Shown in pieces: positions 1-7,739 of a stretch of DNA of 47,891 nt. The position numbers and the translations under genes are program-made. The DNA lies in assembly GCA_035301545.1 (NCBI GenBank), contig DATGUA010000055.1:1-47891 (forward strand). Reading direction: 5' to 3'. Below the pieces are notes generated by a model. The model made no database searches, was not told where the DNA came from, and saw nothing but the letters and a program-made list of their open reading frames with translations. This DNA comes from DATGUA01 sp035301545 (GTDB lineage: Bacteria; Bacillota; Clostridia; Tissierellales; Tissierellaceae). Each line of letters begins with the position of its first letter. The first letter of the stretch is position 1.

Positions 1-17
1 TTATACCAAAACAAGTA

Positions 18-53
18 AAATTAAGACAATAAAATATTTTATTGTCTTAATTT
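18..53 (-). terminator. Likely terminator of the DAACS symporter gene
   Basis: A perfect 30-nt palindrome at 21-50, extended by A/T pairs to 18-53, lies just past the stop codon at 64. On the minus strand it is followed by a T-rich stretch broken by other bases. The stem is AT-rich apart from two G/C pairs in each arm, so termination may be weak. Confidence 0.6.
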
Positions 54-63
54 ATATATATTA

Positions 64-1245
64 TTATACTTCTGGATTTACATCCTTTTTAGATATCTTA
101 TTCATTATCATTGCTATAGCTCCATCTCCAGTTATATTACATGCAGTACCAAAGCTATCTTGTGCTACATATAATGCTATCATTAATGAAAGCATTGGTT
201 GTGGGAAATCAAGCATAGTTTCTAATAAACCTAAAGCTGCTATAACAGCACCTCCAGGTACTCCTGGTGCAGCAACCATAGTAACTCCTAGCATCATTAT
301 AAATGGGAAGAACATACCAAAACTAAAGTCCATACCATTTAACATCATAAGTGCTAGAGAACATGCAACTAATGTTATAGTACTTCCTGATAGGTGAATC
401 GTTGCTCCTAATGGTATAACGAAATCAGCTATATCATCCCTTACTCCATTTTTCTTAGTTTGTTCTAAAGTGATTGGGATAGTAGCTGCTGAAGACTGAG
501 TTCCTATTGCAGTTAAATATGCAGGTACCATATTTTTAATAGCTACAAAAGGATTTACTCCAGAAAGAGATCCTGCTATTGTAAATTGAATTAATATTAT
601 CGCAAAATGCATTAAAAGGATTATAATAAATACTTTAAAGAATACTGACAATATAGTTGCTACTTGTCCAGCATAAGTCATATTTGCAAATATACCAAGT
701 ATATGCAATGGTAGTAAAGGTATTATTATCTTATTTATTACTAATTCTATAATCTCTTGAAATTCACCTACTGCTCTTTTTAATACATTTCCTTTAATAG
801 CTGCTATACCTAATCCTAGTGTAAATGCTATCAAAAGAGCTGTCATAACATCAAATACTGGTGGCATACCAATTTCAAACGCTGCCGGTACTAATGCATC
901 CTCTGGATTAACAGAATCTACAACTAAACTTCCTACTTCTAAAAACTTTGGAAATACTGTTGAAGATACAAAATATGACAAGGAACCAGCAAATACTGTT
1001 GAACCATAAGCTATACCTGTTGTAATAGCTAGTAATTTTCCTGCCCCTAAACCTAAATCACCAATCCCTGGTGCAACAAAACCTACTATAATAAGTGGGA
1101 TTGCAAACTCTAAAAAGTTTCCAAATATTCCATTAAATGTTGCAGTTATTTCTATTACCTTTCGAGGTAAAAATTGTCCTATTAAAATACCTAATATAAT
1201 AGCAATAATCAGTTTGGGTAATAAACCAATTTTTTTCTTTTTCAC
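64..1245 (-). CDS. Dicarboxylate/amino acid:cation symporter (DAACS family)
   Basis: Predicted multi-pass membrane symporter of the DAACS (GltP/SstT-like) family, which imports acidic or small neutral amino acids or C4-dicarboxylates with Na+ or H+. The family signature SSAATIP is near residues 251-257, followed by a conserved hydrophobic block containing GATIHLSGST. A GTG at 1245 is preferred as start because GGAG lies 8 nt upstream; an in-frame TTG at 1269 has no such site. This gives 393 residues, close to the family norm. It follows kbl and tdh on the same strand, separated from tdh by a perfect hairpin, so threonine or serine is a plausible but unproven substrate. Confidence 0.85.
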   Translation of the reverse strand: MKKKKIGLLPKLIIAIILGILIGQFLPRKVIEITATFNGIFGNFLEFAIPLIIVGFVAPGIGDLGLGAGKLLAITTGIAYGSTVFAGSLSYFVSSTVFPKFLEVGSLVVDSVNPEDALVPAAFEIGMPPVFDVMTALLIAFTLGLGIAAIKGNVLKRAVGEFQEIIELVINKIIIPLLPLHILGIFANMTYAGQVATILSVFFKVFIIILLMHFAIILIQFTIAGSLSGVNPFVAIKNMVPAYLTAIGTQSSAATIPITLEQTKKNGVRDDIADFVIPLGATIHLSGSTITLVACSLALMMLNGMDFSFGMFFPFIMMLGVTMVAAPGVPGGAVIAALGLLETMLDFPQPMLSLMIALYVAQDSFGTACNITGDGAIAMIMNKISKKDVNPEV

Positions 1246-1288
1246 TTTAATTTCTCCTTCTATTTTCAATATCTTAAATTTAGGTTTG

Positions 1289-1326
1289 AACCTCCCTTTA
1301 ATATAAGCTTATATTAAAGGAAGGTT
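1289..1326 (-). other. Intercistronic hairpin between tdh and the symporter
   Basis: A 38-nt inverted repeat centred on AAGCTT (1305-1310) with 19-bp arms and a single C/A mismatch on the plus strand, which becomes a G-U wobble in the minus-strand transcript. No T-run follows it on the minus strand, so it is not a standard terminator for tdh. It may stabilise mRNA ends or tune expression of the downstream symporter. Confidence 0.7.
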
Positions 1327-1358
1327 TCATTTTATTTATTCATCTTTTAAATTTAAGA

Positions 1359-2312
1359 TTATTTAAGTTTTTCTCCTAATTTTTCTAACATATCTTCAGT
1401 CATTTTATCTAGATCATACTTAGGTTCCCATCCCCATTCTTCTCTTGCTGCAGTATCATCTAGAGAATTAGGCCAAGAATCAGCAATAGCTTGTCTTTCT
1501 GGGTCTACATCATATGTTAGTTCAAATTCTGGTATATGTTTTTGAATAGATTCTTTTAAAGTCTCTGGATCAAAACTCATAGCTGTTACATTAAATGCAT
1601 TTCTATGAATTAATTTATCAGAATCTGCATTCATTAATTGAACTATAGAATCTATTGCATCTGGCATATACATCATATCCATTTTTGTTCCTTCTGCTAT
1701 AAAAGATTCATATTTTTTATGTTTAATAGCATCATAATATATATGAACAGCATAATCTGTAGTTCCACCACCTGGTAGTGTTTTATAGGAAATTAGGCCA
1801 GGGAATCTAACTCCTCTAGTATCTACTCCAAATTTACTATGGTAATAATCACATAATAATTCTCCAGATACTTTAGTTACACCATACATAGTATTTGGTC
1901 TTTGTATAGTATCTTGTGGAGTATTATCTGCTGGAGTATTAGGACCAAATGCTGCTATTGAACTTGGAGTAAAGACTTGACATCCTTCATCTTTTCCAAC
2001 TTCTAATATATTAATTAATCCATTCATGTTTACATTCCAGCATGCCATAGGATTTTGTTCTCCTACTGCAGATAGTATTGCTGCTAGATTAACAATTTTC
2101 TTTACATTATGTTTTTTAACTATTTCAGATATAGCTTCTCCGTTACTAATATCTAAAATTTCAAAAGGTCCAGACTCTATTAATTCCTTTTGTTCTTCTT
2201 TTTCTCTTCTACTACTTGCTATAACATTGTCTGTACCGTGCATATCTCTTAATTTTTCAGTTAGCTCAGATCCAATTTGGCCTAAAGCTCCTGTTATTAA
2301 AATTTTATCCAA
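1359..2312 (-). CDS. tdh: L-threonine 3-dehydrogenase, SDR type
   Basis: Oxidises L-threonine with NAD+ to 2-amino-3-ketobutyrate, the first step of threonine conversion to glycine and acetyl-CoA. It is an extended short-chain dehydrogenase: the nucleotide motif TGALGQIG lies at the N-terminus and the active-site pair YGVTK (Tyr and Lys) near residues 143-147. The block RFPGLISYKTLPGGGT is typical of the SDR-type threonine dehydrogenase rather than the zinc medium-chain enzyme. An in-frame GTG at 2321 overlaps the Shine-Dalgarno GGAGG, so the true start is probably TTG at 2312 (or 2315). It lies 36 nt after kbl and is almost certainly cotranscribed with it. Confidence 0.9.
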   Translation of the reverse strand: MDKILITGALGQIGSELTEKLRDMHGTDNVIASSRREKEEQKELIESGPFEILDISNGEAISEIVKKHNVKKIVNLAAILSAVGEQNPMACWNVNMNGLINILEVGKDEGCQVFTPSSIAAFGPNTPADNTPQDTIQRPNTMYGVTKVSGELLCDYYHSKFGVDTRGVRFPGLISYKTLPGGGTTDYAVHIYYDAIKHKKYESFIAEGTKMDMMYMPDAIDSIVQLMNADSDKLIHRNAFNVTAMSFDPETLKESIQKHIPEFELTYDVDPERQAIADSWPNSLDDTAAREEWGWEPKYDLDKMTEDMLEKLGEKLK

Positions 2313-2348
2313 CAAGAACACCTCCGTATGTTTTAAAAACTACTTTAT

Positions 2349-3539
2349 TTATTCAAGTACACCCATTTCTTTTCCTACTTTTTCAAATATTTCAACAGCT
2401 TTGTCTAATTGTTCTTTAGTATGTGAAGCTGTTACCATACATCTTACCCTACCTGTTCCTTTAGGCACTGTTGGGAATATTATGGCTGATACGAATACTC
2501 CATTCTTTAGTAATTCTTTACTAAATTCCATAGTTTCTGCTTCATCTCCAATAATAACTGGAGTTATAGGAGTTTCACTATTACCTGTATCAAATCCTAA
2601 TCTTCCTAGTTTTTCTTTGAAATATCTAGCGTTTTCCCATAACTTATCTGTATATTCTTCAGATTCCATTAGCATATTTATAGCTTCATGAATCGGTGCA
2701 ACTACAGCTGGTGGTAAAGATGTAGAAAATAGTACTGGTCTGGCTCTATGACTTAACCATTCATACATAGTCTTAGATCCTGCTACATATCCACCTATTA
2801 CACCTATACCTTTAGATAAAGTACCCATTACAAAATCTACTCTTCCATGTAGACCAAAATGATCTACTGTACCTCTACCACTTTTACCTAAAACTCCTGA
2901 ACCATGAGCATCGTCTACATAAGTCATAGCTTCATATTTCTCTGCTAATTCAACTATTTCTGGAAGTTTAGCTAAGTCCCCATCCATACTAAATACACCA
3001 TCAGTTATAATAAGAACATTTTTGTAGTCATCTCTTCTTTCTTTTAATATACTCTCTAAATCTTCCATATCTGAGTGTTTATATATAGCTTTATCTGCTC
3101 TAGATAATCTAACACCATCAATTATAGATGCATGATTTAATTCATCTGATATGATAAGGTCTCCCTTTTCTGTTATAGCCTGTATAGTACCGGCATTGGC
3201 ATTGAATCCTGATTGATATATAAATGCTGCTTCTTCTTTTTTGAATTCAGCTAACTTTTTTTCTAATTCTTCATGTAGATCCATATTTCCTACTATAGTT
3301 CTAACTGCTCCAGCTCCTACTCCATATTTTTCTACAGCTTCTACAGCAGCTTTTTTCATTCTTGGATGGTTAGCAAAGCCTAAATAGTTGTTAGATGATA
3401 AGTTAATTACTTTCTTACCATTTAATGTTATCTCTGCCTCATTTGGAGTTTCCAAAACAGGTAACTCTCTATAAATTCCATCTTCTTTTAATTCTTCAAT
3501 CTTTTCTTTTAAAAAATCTAGATCGTGTACATTTGACAT
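2349..3539 (-). CDS. kbl: Glycine C-acetyltransferase (2-amino-3-ketobutyrate CoA ligase)
   Basis: PLP enzyme that cleaves 2-amino-3-ketobutyrate with CoA to glycine and acetyl-CoA. It belongs to the alpha-oxoamine synthase family. The PLP lysine is K243 in GTLSKGIG and the cofactor-contacting DDAHGSG lies at 209-215. At 396 residues it is the usual length. ATG follows GGGAGGATTAAG, a strong ribosome-binding site. It is the first gene of a kbl-tdh operon with a good promoter immediately upstream. KBL next to an SDR-type TDH makes the pair's role in threonine catabolism clear. Confidence 0.95.
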   Translation of the reverse strand: MSNVHDLDFLKEKIEELKEDGIYRELPVLETPNEAEITLNGKKVINLSSNNYLGFANHPRMKKAAVEAVEKYGVGAGAVRTIVGNMDLHEELEKKLAEFKKEEAAFIYQSGFNANAGTIQAITEKGDLIISDELNHASIIDGVRLSRADKAIYKHSDMEDLESILKERRDDYKNVLIITDGVFSMDGDLAKLPEIVELAEKYEAMTYVDDAHGSGVLGKSGRGTVDHFGLHGRVDFVMGTLSKGIGVIGGYVAGSKTMYEWLSHRARPVLFSTSLPPAVVAPIHEAINMLMESEEYTDKLWENARYFKEKLGRLGFDTGNSETPITPVIIGDEAETMEFSKELLKNGVFVSAIIFPTVPKGTGRVRCMVTASHTKEQLDKAVEIFEKVGKEMGVLE

Positions 3540-3610
3540 CTTAATCCTCCCAAATTTTAATTTATTTTGTGTTAATTATATCTGTCATATAATTCATACC
3601 CACTAACTAC

Positions 3611-3640
3611 ACTTTAACACATCCATAAATAAATTGTCAA
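3611..3640 (-). promoter_or_regulatory. Sigma-A promoter of kbl-tdh
   Basis: On the minus strand a perfect -35 TTGACA (3640-3635) is followed, 18 nt later, by TAAAGT (3616-3611). The start of transcription would be near 3604, about 65 nt upstream of the kbl start codon. Confidence 0.65.
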
Positions 3641-3722
3641 TATGGATTTATAATTCTCTCATATTCTAAATAACTTGTATCGGAGATGTGTTATATAAGC
3701 CGATTTCAATATAAAACTTAAA

Positions 3723-3742
3723 ATAGTTAGATATAGTTAGAT
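3723..3742. repeat. 10-bp tandem repeat between kbl and tRNA-Pro
   Basis: The unit ATAGTTAGAT occurs twice in direct succession (3723-3732, 3733-3742), one helical turn apart. A small dyad GAGAT-AATC-ATCTC follows at 3768-3781. No gene is visible between 3641 and 3861. The function is unknown; it may be a regulator site for the divergent kbl promoter. Confidence 0.5.
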
Positions 3743-3812
3743 AATTGACGATTAGCGAAGTTATATTGAGATAATCATCTCCTTTGCCTAATTAAGGTCT
3801 ATAATGTTATTT

Positions 3813-3841
3813 GCATTATACCTTGTTCTGTCCTATACTGT
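3813..3841 (+). promoter_or_regulatory. Promoter of the tRNA-Pro gene
   Basis: TTGCAT at 3813-3818 and TATACT at 3836-3841 are separated by exactly 17 nt. Transcription would begin near 3848, shortly before the mature tRNA 5' end at 3862. Confidence 0.7.
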
Positions 3842-3861
3842 AATAGTCGTCAGAAAGGCAA

Positions 3862-3938
3862 CGGGGTGTGGCGCAGTTTGGTAGCGCACGTGGTTTGGGA
3901 CCATGGGGCCGGAGGTTCAAATCCTCTCACCCCGACCA
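3862..3938 (+). tRNA. tRNA-Pro (anticodon TGG)
   Basis: A full cloverleaf can be drawn. The acceptor arm CGGGGTG (3862-3868) pairs with CACCCCG (3928-3934). There is a D-arm GCGC...GCGC, an anticodon arm with loop TTTGGGA giving anticodon TGG, and a T-arm containing GGTTCAAATCC. The discriminator A and an encoded CCA (3936-3938) complete the 3' end. It reads CCA proline codons. It is a single tRNA gene with its own promoter and terminator, transcribed against the surrounding genes. Confidence 0.97.
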
Positions 3939-3940
3939 TT

Positions 3941-3984
3941 AAAATGATTCAAAGTAATTAATTACTTTGAATCATTTTTTTATT
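3941..3984 (+). terminator. Terminator of tRNA-Pro
   Basis: A perfect palindrome at 3941-3978, with arms reading AAAATGATTCAAAGTAATT, is followed by further T residues. It starts two bases after the tRNA CCA end. Confidence 0.9.
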
Positions 3985-4080
3985 ACTCTTTAATTGATCA
4001 TTTTAGCCTTTAAATCATTTTATCCATTTAAAATTTAAATATACAATTATAGTTCCATTTTTCAATCATCCTATAATTCT

Positions 4081-4128
4081 CAAATAAAAAACAAACATAC
4101 AGTTAACTGTATGTTTGTTTTTTATTTG
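4081..4128 (-). terminator. Terminator overlapping the 3' end of the TDT gene
   Basis: A perfect 48-nt palindrome whose centre is GTTAAC. The T-rich arm serves as U-tract in either direction, so it may act bidirectionally. The TDT stop codon (4103-4105) lies at the centre of the hairpin, so the last residues of the protein are encoded by the terminator arm. Confidence 0.88.
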
Positions 4129-5071
4129 GCTTATTTACTATTGACTCCTTTAATACAAAATCTATGTATTTAATTAATACATATAATACAATTGCAATTC
4201 CAATCACTTCTTCAATCTTTACAATATAATTTAATATAGATATTGAACTACCATTATTCATTAAAAATCCATTAGTTAACTTTATAGAAATTGCTGAAAT
4301 AACTAAAGGGAATGTAAAAGCTGAATAACTAGGATAAAATTTTATTTTTAATAATCTTGGTAGTTGAAGTATTACCATTAAATAACTAAATTGGGAAATT
4401 CCTACTAATATCCATACTAAGAACATACTTTTTTCTGGGAAGGAATTCATATATCCTGCCAAACATAGAGCTACAGGAGCTGCAAATATTGATATAGTAG
4501 GTTGTGCTGGTTCTGGAATATTTTTTATTTTAAAAACCCTTTTTAAAACTATCGGTAATAATATAAAGTATGATATAAGTCCAAACCAAAATAATATTCT
4601 TCCTAACAATAACATTTCAAAAACTGGTGCTGTTACAGATGCTACTACTATTCCTACATAGGGAATAAACCAACTAGTAAAAACCTGGTTAATATTAAAA
4701 TTCAATATATACTTGCTAGTAAAATTTATAATTAGTACTACATGTAATACTAATCCTATAATCCATATACCAAAAGATAAAGATGGAACAAAAGGTTTTA
4801 TATATGTGGATAGTAGCATTATCCCCATAGATAAGGTAGGAAAAACACTAGCAACTACTGGATTTTTAAGTTCTTCTTTTACTTTCTTAGGATATTTTAC
4901 AATTTTAACTAAATATAATATTAAAATAATACCGGATATTATACCAAAAATATTTCTATATAGTTCTCCATAAGATTGTACTAAATTTCCTGATGCAGCT
5001 AAAGCTAACATAAGACCAACAATTGGTGTTGGAATTTTCTTAATAGTTTCTTCCAAAGACAACCACTCCAT
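4103..5071 (-). CDS. TDT-family transporter (tellurite-resistance/dicarboxylate transporter)
   Basis: A 322-residue, very hydrophobic protein with about ten membrane spans. The N-terminal pattern IPTPIVGLMLALAASGNL is typical of the TDT family (TehA, plant SLAC1, malate permeases), which form anion channels or carboxylate carriers. The substrate cannot be read from sequence. ATG at 5071 has no obvious ribosome-binding site; GGAG inside the second and third codons could instead serve TTG at codon 6. It stands alone between spoIIID and tRNA-Pro. A nested inverted repeat lies in its leader, and its final residues are encoded within its own terminator. Confidence 0.75.
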   Translation of the reverse strand: MEWLSLEETIKKIPTPIVGLMLALAASGNLVQSYGELYRNIFGIISGIILILYLVKIVKYPKKVKEELKNPVVASVFPTLSMGIMLLSTYIKPFVPSLSFGIWIIGLVLHVVLIINFTSKYILNFNINQVFTSWFIPYVGIVVASVTAPVFEMLLLGRILFWFGLISYFILLPIVLKRVFKIKNIPEPAQPTISIFAAPVALCLAGYMNSFPEKSMFLVWILVGISQFSYLMVILQLPRLLKIKFYPSYSAFTFPLVISAISIKLTNGFLMNNGSSISILNYIVKIEEVIGIAIVLYVLIKYIDFVLKESIVNKPNKKQTYS

Positions 5072-5389
5072 TTATGTTTTATTATAGTTCAAAATAGATT
5101 TCTCTTCTAAGACTACTATATAATAGAATTCAAGTCCAATAGAAAATATTTATATATATCTATAAGAGTATAAGTATTTTCTATTTATTGCTCTATAGTC
5201 TTTCACTCACTCCTATCAAGTCAATGATCTTTATTGTAATTATCATATTATAATTTAATAGGTTTATCAGGAATTTGTAGGCTAATAATTATACCAATAT
5301 TAAAAAACCATAAATAATCAAAATTGATTAATTATGGTTTTAAAATTTATCTTATGGTTTATTAACTTTAGATTGTCTTAATAAAATAA
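5072..5389 (-). other. Gene-free region with nested inverted repeats in the TDT leader
   Basis: No convincing gene lies here. Two nested stems are present. An outer stem pairs AAGACTA (5109-5115) with TAGTCTT (5196-5202). An inner stem pairs the 17-nt arms 5138-5154 and 5169-5185, which contain AATAGAAAATA and TATTTTCTATT. Both lie upstream of the TDT start, so they could form a structured 5' leader. The right part of the region holds the spoIIID terminator. Confidence 0.5.
5302..5341 (-). terminator. Terminator of spoIIID
   Basis: Arms AAAACCATAA and TTATGGTTTT flank a second AT-rich stem. The minus-strand copy ends in a run of six T (plus 5302-5307). It lies about 50 nt past the spoIIID stop. 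Confidence 0.85.
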
Positions 5390-5668
5390 TTAATTACCTT
5401 TTACACTATTATCCTGTTGATTATCCTGTTGATATTTTAATTTTGTTGCTTCTCCTCCTCTAATATGTCTCTCAGCCTTGTTTGTCTCTAGTACTTTTTT
5501 TACCATAGATGCTATAAGAGGGTTTATCTTAGGTAATCGCTCAGTAACATCTTTGTGAACAGTACTTTTGCTGACACCAAATATACCTGCAGCTTTTCTA
5601 ACAGTAGCACCTTCACTTAATATGTACTGTGCTATTTCTAATGTCCTTTCTTCTATATAATCTTTCAC
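5390..5668 (-). CDS. spoIIID: Stage III sporulation transcriptional regulator SpoIIID
   Basis: Small helix-turn-helix DNA-binding protein that switches mother-cell gene expression from early to late sigma-E/sigma-K genes during sporulation. At 92 residues it matches the usual length. The helix-turn-helix ATVRKAAGIFGVSKSTVHKD lies near residues 21-40, followed by the conserved ERLPKINP segment and the RHIRGGEATKLKY basic tail. The start is GTG, with GGGGG upstream. The last residues come from a perfect 12-bp tandem duplication (5408-5431) encoding a repeated QQDN. The position after spoIID and spoIIQ is conserved in Firmicutes. Confidence 0.97.
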   Translation of the reverse strand: MKDYIEERTLEIAQYILSEGATVRKAAGIFGVSKSTVHKDVTERLPKINPLIASMVKKVLETNKAERHIRGGEATKLKYQQDNQQDNSVKGN

Positions 5669-5720
5669 TTAGTAACCCCCTTTTTACTTTTTGGGTATTC
5701 TATATAATACTTATGTTATT

Positions 5721-6512
5721 TCAATCTAGAATAGAACGTGGATCCACTAATTCTCCATCTTTTCTCGCTTCAAAATGTAGATGACTATCTATTAGCATTT
5801 CTATAGATGCAGTTTCTCCTACCGTTCCAATATGATCTCCTTGTTTTACTTGAATTCCTTCTTCTACCATTTCTTTAGTACCTAAGTTTGCATATTTAGT
5901 TTCCATATCATTACCATGATCAATTGTAATTGCAATTCCCCATAGATCATCTTCCTCAACTTTTTTAACAGTTCCATCCTTAACTGCCTTAACTTTTGTA
6001 CCTAGCTCTGCTTCTATATCAATTCCTGCATGTCCTCTCCATTCATCTAATGTTTCAGAATAGATTAGATTATCCGTTGTAAATACAGTTATAACTTCTC
6101 CAGATAGAGGCCAAATATAGCCTTGATTATTTTGTGTGTTGGTTTCTTCTTGACTTTCTGGGGATTCTGTTTGCTCTGATTCTTCCTGTTCTTCTGTCTC
6201 TTCCTCTTTCTTTTGTTCCTCTTCTATTTCTTCTATCTTTTCAGTATCATCGTCCTTAGTAGCCGTCTCTAATGTATCCTTATCTTCTTCCTCAGAATCA
6301 TTCTTATCTACATCTGAGTCCTCTGATTTATTAGTAGAAGATGAATCATCTTCTTCCTCTTTCTCTAAAACAATTAAATCTTCATCATTTTCTGGTTTAC
6401 CCACTTCTTGGGTAATTATAAAAATAGTACTAAAAGCTACTAAACATACACATGTAAAAAGAAATAGTAAAAATCCATTTTCCTTAATCGTTTTTAACAA
6501 CTTTTTTTTCAT
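5721..6512 (-). CDS. spoIIQ: SpoIIQ-type M23 endopeptidase-fold engulfment protein
   Basis: Forespore membrane protein that interlocks with SpoIIIAH across the engulfment space. Layout: short N-terminus, one membrane span (about 13-34), a very acidic low-complexity linker (about 40-130, rich in Glu, Asp, Ser and Gln), then an M23/LytM domain (about 133-263). The zinc ligands HAGID (H161, D165) and HLH (H244, H246) plus H199 are all present, so the domain should be catalytically competent. Some SpoIIQ proteins, including that of B. subtilis, have lost ligands. ATG at 6512 has GGAGG upstream. It sits between spoIID and spoIIID, and 263 residues is near the family length. Confidence 0.9.
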   Translation of the reverse strand: MKKKLLKTIKENGFLLFLFTCVCLVAFSTIFIITQEVGKPENDEDLIVLEKEEEDDSSSTNKSEDSDVDKNDSEEEDKDTLETATKDDDTEKIEEIEEEQKKEEETEEQEESEQTESPESQEETNTQNNQGYIWPLSGEVITVFTTDNLIYSETLDEWRGHAGIDIEAELGTKVKAVKDGTVKKVEEDDLWGIAITIDHGNDMETKYANLGTKEMVEEGIQVKQGDHIGTVGETASIEMLIDSHLHFEARKDGELVDPRSILD

Positions 6513-6569
6513 GTTGCCACCTCCATCTGCTATTATTTACATTATTTGAAATTTAATACCTAAAAACAT

Positions 6570-6600
6570 AAAAAAAAGCAACTTCTTTAGAAGTTACTTT
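6570..6600 (-). terminator. Terminator of spoIID
   Basis: Arms AGTAACTTC and GAAGTTGCT (minus strand, one G-U pair) are followed by eight T (plus 6570-6577). The spoIID stop codon at 6594 is inside the hairpin. Confidence 0.85.
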
Positions 6601-7649
6601 TTCTTAATATCTATTCCGCTATAATAGTGTTTTAAAATCTCCTTGTAATCCTTTCCATTCTTAGCCATACCATTGGCCCCCCATTGGCTCATTCCTACTC
6701 CATGACCATATCCTGTTGTTTCAATTTCTATTAAATCTAGGTTTTCATCAAAACTTATTTTGAAATTTGTTGAATTCAATTCAAATAAGTCTCGTATTTC
6801 TCGACCCTCAATTATATCACCATTGATTCCAAGTTTTTTAATTCTTCCACTAGGACTTTTTTCTACTAATTTTATTTTACTTAGAAAGTCTTTTTTAGTC
6901 ATTTTAGCTTTAGGAAATTTTTTATTCATCTTTTTTATAAATTCCTCTGATGTTAAACTTATTGAGGATTTGTATTTAGGTGCTTCTTCCTCATCAGGAC
7001 TCTCTACAGATTTTAAATAAGGAGAATCCATTGCAAATACATGTGAAGCATCTTCTGTCATACCTCCACTAGTCGAATGATATAAAGGTTCTATTAGTTC
7101 TCCTTGATAATATAATAATAGTCCTTCAGTAGATTCTACAGACTCTTCTATCTTATCCCAATATTTATCTATCCAGTCTTTACCATGTATTTCTTTTAAT
7201 TCATCTGAGGATAAATATGCTTGACAGTGAACACCTGAACATATAGGAGCTTCTTTATGATCTGGATGTCCATCCTCATAATCTATATTATTATTTATAG
7301 CATAAGTTCTAGATGCAATAGCTTGGGCTTTTAATGCTTCCAGATGAAACTCTGCAGGCATTTCTGCTGCTACCACACCTTTCACATATTCGTCTAATGA
7401 TACTTCTTCTACCTCACCATTATCTTCATTAACTACTTTTATATAATCTTGATTCTTATTTTTATTTTTTTTCTGATTTTTACTTTTCTTTTTAGACTTT
7501 GTAGGTTTTTCAGGAATAACTCTTTCCTCAAACCCTTTTCCCTCTACTAAATTATCGTCAGAAGTAAAATTAAAAGTTTTTACCATGACTGTAGGAATAA
7601 AAACTATTATAACTAAAACCGTTAATAAATATCCTCCTATTCTCTTCAT
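6594..7649 (-). CDS. spoIID: Stage II sporulation protein D (peptidoglycan lytic transglycosylase)
   Basis: Lytic transglycosylase of the SpoIID-SpoIIM-SpoIIP engulfment machine in the mother-cell membrane, which cleaves denuded glycan strands. It has an N-terminal membrane anchor (about 5-25), a Lys/Asn-rich basic linker (about 50-67), then the SpoIID domain. The catalytic acid is E96 in AAEMPAEF. The zinc-site segment ICSGVHC carries C137, H141 and C142, and the C-terminal GYGHGVGMSQWGANGMA is a strong family signature. ATG at 7649 is chosen because GGAGGG lies just upstream; an upstream in-frame ATG at 7721 lacks a site. The length is 351 residues, typical for the family. Confidence 0.95.
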   Translation of the reverse strand: MKRIGGYLLTVLVIIVFIPTVMVKTFNFTSDDNLVEGKGFEERVIPEKPTKSKKKSKNQKKNKNKNQDYIKVVNEDNGEVEEVSLDEYVKGVVAAEMPAEFHLEALKAQAIASRTYAINNNIDYEDGHPDHKEAPICSGVHCQAYLSSDELKEIHGKDWIDKYWDKIEESVESTEGLLLYYQGELIEPLYHSTSGGMTEDASHVFAMDSPYLKSVESPDEEEAPKYKSSISLTSEEFIKKMNKKFPKAKMTKKDFLSKIKLVEKSPSGRIKKLGINGDIIEGREIRDLFELNSTNFKISFDENLDLIEIETTGYGHGVGMSQWGANGMAKNGKDYKEILKHYYSGIDIKKK

Positions 7650-7739
7650 ATAACCCTCCTGTCTTTTGTAAGTATATATATACTTATTCATTTTAGAAGA
7701 TTTATATGATGAAAAATTCATACTTATAATTATATTATT

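Noticed and set aside
2026..2691. A 221-codon plus-strand open frame opposite tdh and kbl
   Set aside because: It spans two well-supported genes on the other strand and looks like reverse-complement noise.
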